The position numbers were made by a program, and so were the translations under genes. Of a stretch of DNA of 28,120 nucleotides, positions 22,712-28,120 are shown in pieces. Each line of letters begins with the position of its first letter. Within the stretch, counting starts at the first letter, position 1. The notes beneath the pieces are model-generated. The model worked only from the letters and a program-made list of their open reading frames with translations, ran no database searches and was not told the DNA's origin. The stretch is from Rhodobacterales bacterium (GTDB lineage Bacteria > Pseudomonadota > Alphaproteobacteria > Rhodobacterales > Rhodobacteraceae): positions 1-28,120 of the forward strand of contig JAACVA010000080.1 of NCBI GenBank assembly GCA_009992615.1. Reading direction: 5' to 3'.

Positions 22712-24019
22712 ATGAACATGCAAACCACCGCCGTCATGGCCCCCCCGCCGCCCCGCACACTGGACCAGATGCGCCTGCCACTGGTGATGATGCGCGACAT
22801 CCTGTTGAAAACCATGTTCCGGATGAACCTTGAACATGTGACAACATTGGCCGCGGCAATCTGTCTGCCGGTGAATGTGACACAGGAACTGGTCGATATG
22901 GCGCGCAGCCAGAAGCTGCTTGAGGCAACCGGAACGCTGCACGCCTCGTCGGGCAGTGAAATGGGCTATGCCCTGTCCGACGCCGGCAAGGCGCGCGCGC
23001 TGGATGCACTCAGCCAGTCGGAATATTACGGTGCCATGCCAGTGCCACTTGATGTGTACAGCGAACAGATGCAGCGCCAGTCGATCCGCAACATCCAGAT
23101 CACCCGCCAACAGCTGACCGGCGCGATGGGTCATCTGATCCTGCCTGACAATCTGTTGGACAATCTGGGTCCTGCTGTGGGTTCGGGGCGGTCGATCCTG
23201 ATGTACGGGCCGCCGGGCAACGGCAAATCGTCGATCAGCAACGGGGTGCGCGATGCCATTGGCGACAACATCTATGTACCGCGGGCGATTGAATATTCCG
23301 GTCAGGTGATCACCGTCTATGACCCGATCATCCACAGCCGCGTCGATGAAGGCCCGGTCGATCCCAACGCCCTGCGCCGCGTCACCCGCTTTGACACGCG
23401 CTATGTTTATTGCAAGCGGCCAACGGTGGTGACGGGGGGCGAATTGACGCTGGATATGCTGGATCTGGTGTATAATCCGGTGTCGCGCACCTATCAGGCC
23501 CCGCTGCAACTGAAATCCTCGGGCGGGGTGTTCATCGTCGATGATTTGGGCCGACAGGCCAGTCCGCCCCAGGCGCTGATCAATCGCTGGATCGTGCCGC
23601 TGGAAGAATCGCGCGACATCCTCGCGCTGCAATCGGGTGAGAAATTCACCGTGCCGTTTGACACGCTGGTGATCTTTTCCACCAACTTCCATCCGAACAA
23701 GATCTTCGATCAGGCGGCATTGCGGCGGATCTTTTACAAGATCAAGATCGACGGGCCGTCGCAGGGCGATTTCCTGAAAATCTTTGCCATGGTGGCGAAG
23801 AAAAAGAAGATGCCGCTGGACGAGGCTGCGTTGATCCACCTGCTGAAGAAGAAATATCCGGCCATCGACAACATCTATGCCAATTATCAGCCGGTGTTCC
23901 TGATCGACCAGATGATTTCGATCTGCGAATTCGAGGGCATCCCCTATCAGATGACGCCCGCCCTGATTGATCGGGCCTGGGCCAACATGTTCGTTCGGGA
24001 CGAAGATATCTTGCGCTGA
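22712..24019 (+). CDS. AAA-type ATPase of unknown role, next to the tad locus
   Basis: This 435-residue protein has an N-terminal region that reads like a winged-helix or coil segment (residues 10-105), then an ATPase core. Walker A is GPPGNGKSS (166-174, K172), Walker B is VFIVDDLG (273-280), and the sensor 1 segment is IFSTN (321-325), followed by RRIFYKI (about 338), a possible arginine finger. It has no membrane segment. I chose ATG 22712 (GAGG eight bases upstream) over ATG 22598; the extra 38 residues have no family-like content. It diverges from the GT-C-like gene and lies just after the pilus cluster, but nothing in it ties it to pili. I do not recognise a characterised homologue. Confidence 0.75.
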   Translation: MNMQTTAVMAPPPPRTLDQMRLPLVMMRDILLKTMFRMNLEHVTTLAAAICLPVNVTQELVDMARSQKLLEATGTLHASSGSEMGYALSDAGKARALDALSQSEYYGAMPVPLDVYSEQMQRQSIRNIQITRQQLTGAMGHLILPDNLLDNLGPAVGSGRSILMYGPPGNGKSSISNGVRDAIGDNIYVPRAIEYSGQVITVYDPIIHSRVDEGPVDPNALRRVTRFDTRYVYCKRPTVVTGGELTLDMLDLVYNPVSRTYQAPLQLKSSGGVFIVDDLGRQASPPQALINRWIVPLEESRDILALQSGEKFTVPFDTLVIFSTNFHPNKIFDQAALRRIFYKIKIDGPSQGDFLKIFAMVAKKKKMPLDEAALIHLLKKKYPAIDNIYANYQPVFLIDQMISICEFEGIPYQMTPALIDRAWANMFVRDEDILR

Positions 24020-24050
24020 CATTCCCCGGCGCTGTCGCTAGACAGGGCCG

Positions 24051-25151
24051 ATGGAACCGTTCGAGATATTCGCCGTCTGCGCGCCGGGGCTGGAAACCGC
24101 TCTGACAGATGAACTGCGCGCGCTGGGATATGCCCCGGTTGCGGGGGCGGGCGGCGTCACCATCACCGGGCTGTGGCCCGATGTCTGGCGGCTGAACCTG
24201 TGGTCGCGGGGGGCCGCGCGGGTGCTGGCCCGTATCGGCGCGTTCCGGGTGATGCATATCGCACAGCTGGACAAACGGGCGCGCAAGTTTCCCTTTTCCG
24301 ACATTCTGCGCCCTGATTTGCCGGTACGGGTCGAGGTGTCCTGTACAAAATCCCGCATTTACCACGCGGGCGCCGCGAAACAGCGGATCGAGACGGCATT
24401 GACCGAAACCCACGGCATGACCTTGGCCGATGATGCCCTTGTCACCCTGAAAGCGCGGATCGAGGACGATCTGTGCACCTTTTCCATCGACACCTCGGGC
24501 GAGCCTTTGCACAAGCGCGGCCACAAATTGCAGGTGGGCAAGGCGCCGATGCGCGAAACCCTTGCCGCGCTGTTCCTGCGGCAGTGCGGCTATGACGGGC
24601 AAGGGGCGGTTGTCGATCCGATGTGCGGCTCGGGCACCTTTGTGATCGAGGCGGCGGAAATCGCCGCCGGGCTTGCCCCGGGGCGCGACCGGGCTTTTGC
24701 GTTTGAACATCTGGCCACCTTCGACGCCGCCGCGTGGACGGCGATGAAACAGGCGCAACCCATTGTTCCCTTGTCGATTTTCTTCGGGTCCGACCGCGAC
24801 GACGGGGCCATCCGCATGTCGATTGCCAATGCCCAGCGGGCCGGCGTGGGCGCCTTCACCACCTTCACCCGCGCCGCGATTTCCGACCTGACGCCGCCCG
24901 ACACGCCCCCCGGCCTTGTCATCGTCAATCCGCCCTATGGGGCGCGGATCGGTGAGCGCAAGCTGTTGTTCTCGCTTTATGGTGCGTTGGGCAAGGTGTT
25001 GGCCGAACGCTTCACCGGCTGGCGGGTCGGCATCGTGACCAGTGATGCAGGGCTGGCAAAGGCCACCGCCCTGCCCTTCCTTCCCGCCCTGCACCCGGTG
25101 CAACACGGGGGCCTGCGCATCTCACTGCATCGCACGGCACCCCTGCGCTGA
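24051..25151 (+). CDS. THUMP-domain SAM-dependent RNA methyltransferase (RlmL-like)
   Basis: This 366-residue protein has an N-terminal ferredoxin-like and THUMP region (about residues 1-155) that binds RNA, and a class I methyltransferase domain. The SAM-binding motif is DPMCGSGTFVIEAA (189-202) and the catalytic NPPYG is at 293-297, as in enzymes making m2G in 23S rRNA or tRNA. The protein is close to the N-terminal half of E. coli RlmL (2-methylguanine at position 2445), without the second RlmK domain. Exact target base is not decided by sequence. It overlaps the helicase gene downstream by one base (TGATG), so the two are coupled. Confidence 0.87.
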   Translation: MEPFEIFAVCAPGLETALTDELRALGYAPVAGAGGVTITGLWPDVWRLNLWSRGAARVLARIGAFRVMHIAQLDKRARKFPFSDILRPDLPVRVEVSCTKSRIYHAGAAKQRIETALTETHGMTLADDALVTLKARIEDDLCTFSIDTSGEPLHKRGHKLQVGKAPMRETLAALFLRQCGYDGQGAVVDPMCGSGTFVIEAAEIAAGLAPGRDRAFAFEHLATFDAAAWTAMKQAQPIVPLSIFFGSDRDDGAIRMSIANAQRAGVGAFTTFTRAAISDLTPPDTPPGLVIVNPPYGARIGERKLLFSLYGALGKVLAERFTGWRVGIVTSDAGLAKATALPFLPALHPVQHGGLRISLHRTAPLR

Positions 25152-27583
25152 TGCTGCCCGACCGCTTCACCGAATGGTTCGCGCGCCGGGGCTGGGCCAT
25201 CCACCCGCACCAGCAGGCGATGCTAGGGCGCGCCGATGCCCCAGCGCAACTGCTTGTCGCGCCCACGGGGGGCGGCAAGACGCTTGCAGGATTCCTGCCT
25301 TCCCTCGTGGAATTGGCCGCAAATCCGCGCCCAGGCTTGCACACTTTGTACATTTCGCCGCTCAAGGCGCTGGCCGCCGATATCCGCCGCAATCTGGGCA
25401 CCCCCATCGCCGAAATGCACCTGCCGATCCGGGTCGAGGACCGCACCGGCGACACCACCCAGACGCAAAAGAAACGCCAGCGCGCTGATCCGCCACATAT
25501 TCTGCTGACCACGCCCGAGTCGCTTGCGCTTTTGCTGAGCTACGAGGATGCGCCGCGGATTTTTGCAGGGCTGCAACGGGTGGTCGTGGATGAGATCCAC
25601 GCTCTGGCCGAATCCAAGCGCGGCGATCAGCTGATGCTGGCGCTGGCGCGGCTGCAAACATTGGTGCCCGACCTGCGCCGCGTCGGCCTGTCGGCCACGG
25701 TCGAAGATCCCGGCGCCATCGCCCGGTTTCTGGCCCGTCACCCCGACCCCTGCGATATTCTGTTCGCCGATCCCGGCCCCGATCCCGACATCGCCATGTT
25801 GCAGCCCGACGAACCGCCGCCATGGTCGGGCGGCGGTGCCGCCTATGCCATTCCGGCGGTTCTGCAACAGGTGCGCGCCCACAAGACGACGCTGATCTTT
25901 CACAACACCCGTGCCCAGGCTGAAATCTTCTTTCACAACCTGTGGCTGGCCAACGATGATGGCCTGCCCATCGGCATCCACCACGGCAGCCTCGACAAGA
26001 CCCAGCGCGCGAAGGTGGAACAGGCCATGGTTGACGGTGCCCTGCGCGCCATCGTCTGCACCGGCTCGCTCGACCTTGGCATCGACTGGGGCGATGTGGA
26101 TCTGGTGATCCAGATCGGCGCACCGAAGAACGTCAAACGGCTGGTGCAACGTATCGGGCGGGCCAATCACCGGTACAACGCGCCGTCCAAGGCGCTGTTG
26201 GTGCCCGCCAACCGGTTCGAGGTGGTTGAATGTGTGGCCGCGCTGGACGCGGTGCGCGCCCACGACCTTGACGGCGATCCGCGCGGCCCCGGCCCGCGTG
26301 ACGTGCTGTGCCAGCATATCCTGATCTGCGCCTGCGCCGCGCCCTTTGACGCCGACGCCCTGTTCACCGAAATCACCAGCGCCGGCGCCTATGCCACCCT
26401 CAGCCGTGCCGATTTCGAAGCCTGCCTCGATTTCGTCGCCACCGGGGGCTATGCGTTGCGGGCCTATGACCGCTGGCAGCGGTTGAAACAGACCGACGGC
26501 CTGTGGCACCTGCGCGATCCGCGGGCGGCACGGCAGATCCGGATGAACATCGGCACGATCATCGACACCGAAACCCTAAAGGTGCGGCTGAAGAACCGGT
26601 TCGGCGGCCAACCCCTGGGCGAGGTCGAAGAAGGCTTTGCCGCCACCCTGACCCCCGGCGACACCTTCCTGATCGGCGGTGAAATCGTGCGCTATGAAGG
26701 GCTGCGCGAATTGACGGTCGAGGTGACGCGCCGCGCCGACAGACCGCCCAAGATCGCCACCTTTCTCGGCACAAAGTTCGCCACCTCAACCCAGTTGTCG
26801 CACCGCATCCTGCGGATGTTCCAACAGGACGATTGGCCCGATCTGCCCGACCACACCCGCGCCTGGCTGCATCTGCAAAGGCAACGCTCGCGCCTGCCCG
26901 AACCGGGGCGGCTGTTGATCGAATCCTTTCCATGGAAAGGCCGCGAACACGCGGTGATCTATGGCTTTGCGGGTCGCAACGCGATGCAGACGCTGGGCCT
27001 GCTGGCCACCCAGCGGATGGAGGCGTTGGGTCTGAACCCGTTGGGCTTTGTCGCCACCGATTATGCCACGATGGTTTGGGGCCTTGACCCGCTGACCGAC
27101 CCGGCGCCGTTGTTCGGGGCGCAAAACCTGCGGGCCGGGTTTGACACCTGGCTGGCGGGCAACGCGGTGATGAAACGCACTTTCAAGGCCAGCGCGGTGA
27201 TTGCCGGCCTGATCGACCGTGTGTCGCAGGGCCAGCGCAAGACCGGGCGGCAGGCGACGTTTTCATCGGACATCCTGTACGACACCCTGCTTAAATACGA
27301 CCCCGACCATGTTTTGCTGCAAATCACCCGTGAAGAGGCGCGCAAAGGGCTGGTCGATTTTGGCCGCGTCGAAGAAATGCTGGCCCGTACCGAAGGCCGA
27401 ATTGACCTGCTGCGCCTGCCCACCCTGACACCACTGTCGGCGCCGCTGTTCCTTGAGGCCGGGCGTGTGCCGATCAAGGGGGCGGCCACAGAACGTCTGC
27501 TGGCCGAGGCGGCGGAAGACCTGGTGGCAGCGGCCGGGCTGGCCGAGATCGAGACACCGCCGCAGTGGCGCATCGCCTATTGA
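25151..27583 (+). CDS. Ligase-associated DEXH-box helicase (Lhr-like)
   Basis: This 810-residue superfamily 2 helicase belongs to the Lhr-like group called ligase-associated DNA damage response helicase. Motif I is APTGGGKT (37-44, K43), motif II DEIH (147-150), motif III LSATVED (180-186), and motif VI QRIGRANHR (333-341). The long C-terminal part (about 400 residues) includes WxxR-like DNA-binding segments (FPWKGREHAVIYGFAGRNAM). The companion PdeM endonuclease follows at 27616. The ATP-dependent ligase and exonuclease that often accompany the pair are not in this window; upstream is an RNA methyltransferase. The start overlaps the preceding stop, so it is secure. Confidence 0.9.
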   Translation: MLPDRFTEWFARRGWAIHPHQQAMLGRADAPAQLLVAPTGGGKTLAGFLPSLVELAANPRPGLHTLYISPLKALAADIRRNLGTPIAEMHLPIRVEDRTGDTTQTQKKRQRADPPHILLTTPESLALLLSYEDAPRIFAGLQRVVVDEIHALAESKRGDQLMLALARLQTLVPDLRRVGLSATVEDPGAIARFLARHPDPCDILFADPGPDPDIAMLQPDEPPPWSGGGAAYAIPAVLQQVRAHKTTLIFHNTRAQAEIFFHNLWLANDDGLPIGIHHGSLDKTQRAKVEQAMVDGALRAIVCTGSLDLGIDWGDVDLVIQIGAPKNVKRLVQRIGRANHRYNAPSKALLVPANRFEVVECVAALDAVRAHDLDGDPRGPGPRDVLCQHILICACAAPFDADALFTEITSAGAYATLSRADFEACLDFVATGGYALRAYDRWQRLKQTDGLWHLRDPRAARQIRMNIGTIIDTETLKVRLKNRFGGQPLGEVEEGFAATLTPGDTFLIGGEIVRYEGLRELTVEVTRRADRPPKIATFLGTKFATSTQLSHRILRMFQQDDWPDLPDHTRAWLHLQRQRSRLPEPGRLLIESFPWKGREHAVIYGFAGRNAMQTLGLLATQRMEALGLNPLGFVATDYATMVWGLDPLTDPAPLFGAQNLRAGFDTWLAGNAVMKRTFKASAVIAGLIDRVSQGQRKTGRQATFSSDILYDTLLKYDPDHVLLQITREEARKGLVDFGRVEEMLARTEGRIDLLRLPTLTPLSAPLFLEAGRVPIKGAATERLLAEAAEDLVAAAGLAEIETPPQWRIAY

Positions 27584-27615
27584 AATCGGCGCGGGCTTGC
27601 GCCATGGAACGAAGA

Positions 27616-28120
27616 ATGAACACCCATTCCTTTACCCTGTCTGGTGCCAGGTTGCAGGCCCGCGCAAGCGGCGCCTTGTGGTGGGCTGACGCGGGGCTGT
27701 TGTGCGTGTCTGACCTGCACCTTGGCAAATCCGAACGCATGGCGCGGCGCGGTGGCGCAATGTTGCCCCCCTATGAAACCCAGGACACGCTGTTCCGGCT
27801 GGAGGCCGAGATCGACGCCTTGCAACCGCGCTGTGTTGTCTCGCTGGGGGACAGTTTCGATGATCTGGATGCCGGGCTGTCGCTGGGCAAGGACGCGCGG
27901 CTGTGGCTGTCGCGGCTTATGGCGGGGCGTGATTGGGTGTGGATCAAAGGCAATCACGATCCCGGCCCACTGGCCCTGGGTGGGCGGCACATTGCCGCGT
28001 TGCGCCTTGGTGGTCTCGTGATGCGCCACATCGCCACCCCAGAAACAGGCGAGATTTCGGGCCATTACCACCCCAAGGCGGTTGTCCCGGTGAAGGGGCG
28101 GCCGGTGTCACGCGCCTGTT
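27616..28120 (+). CDS. pdeM: Ligase-associated endonuclease PdeM (metallophosphoesterase), partial
   Basis: The gene runs off the right edge; 168 codons are visible. It is a calcineurin-like metallophosphoesterase with the full metal-binding series: DLHLGK (D33, H35), GDSFDD (D79), GNHDP (N113-D115), and GHYHPKA (H150, H152). PdeM is the phosphoesterase of the ligase-associated repair set and stands directly after the helicase. Two in-frame starts exist: 27604 and 27616. I prefer 27616, with GGAA six bases upstream, but 27604 would add only four residues. Confidence 0.88.
   Translation, partial: MNTHSFTLSGARLQARASGALWWADAGLLCVSDLHLGKSERMARRGGAMLPPYETQDTLFRLEAEIDALQPRCVVSLGDSFDDLDAGLSLGKDARLWLSRLMAGRDWVWIKGNHDPGPLALGGRHIAALRLGGLVMRHIATPETGEISGHYHPKAVVPVKGRPVSRAC

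Noticed and set aside
22577..24022. 481-codon open frame on the minus strand across the AAA ATPase
   Set aside because: The plus-strand frame has Walker A, Walker B and sensor motifs; the opposing frame has no domain.
25223..26509. 428-codon open frame on the minus strand across the helicase
   Set aside because: It is antisense to a helicase with all motifs intact.

Overview
The window is GC-rich, tightly packed chromosomal DNA from an alphaproteobacterium, most likely a Rhodobacteraceae (Roseobacter-type) species. Support comes from the dprA-topA neighbourhood, scoAB, short pilins with a VDWVxLTA processing region, an alphaproteobacterial cpa/tad gene order, and a GGGGCTCTGCCCC hairpin of a type I recall from these genomes. 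I see no tRNA, rRNA, insertion sequence, prophage or CRISPR array.

Layout. 1-211: 3' end of dprA. 354-3071: topA. 3144-4471: scoAB (ketone-body CoA transferase). 4636-7654: a plus-strand operon of a flippase-like membrane protein, a DprE1-type FAD oxidoreductase and a DprE2-type SDR. 7730-9980, minus strand: a HAD-UbiA fusion (decaprenylphosphoryl-5-phosphoribose-synthase type) behind a lytic transglycosylase. 10384-20956: a Tad/Flp (type IVc) pilus locus with two small pilins, cpaB, cpaC, a small lipoprotein, cpaE, cpaF, tadB, tadC, two TPR lipoproteins and a prepilin peptidase. 20953-22575, minus strand: a multi-spanning protein with a GT-C-like first loop. 22712-24019: an AAA ATPase of unknown role. 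24051-28120: a THUMP/SAM RNA methyltransferase, a ligase-associated DEXH helicase, and the start of the PdeM phosphoesterase.

Main idea. The genes next to the pilus locus match, step for step, a lipid-linked pentofuranose pathway. The UbiA domain would attach phosphoribose to a polyprenyl phosphate, the HAD domain would remove the 5-phosphate, and DprE1/DprE2 would epimerise ribose to arabinose. The LPG_synthase_TM-type protein could flip the lipid, and the GT-C-like protein could transfer the sugar. In some Pseudomonas aeruginosa strains, D-arabinofuranose made by DprE-type enzymes decorates type IV pilins through the membrane transferase TfpW. I propose, as inference only, that this window holds an analogous system for a Tad/Flp pilus or another envelope target. 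The pilins are rich in Ser/Thr after the hydrophobic stretch, and the lytic transglycosylase could open the wall for pilus assembly.

Regulatory structure lies mostly in the gaps of the pilus locus: an AT-rich near-perfect palindrome upstream of flp, a strong hairpin after flp, a similar leader before both pilins, an intrinsic terminator after the second pilin, and short palindromes before cpaB, cpaC and cpaE.
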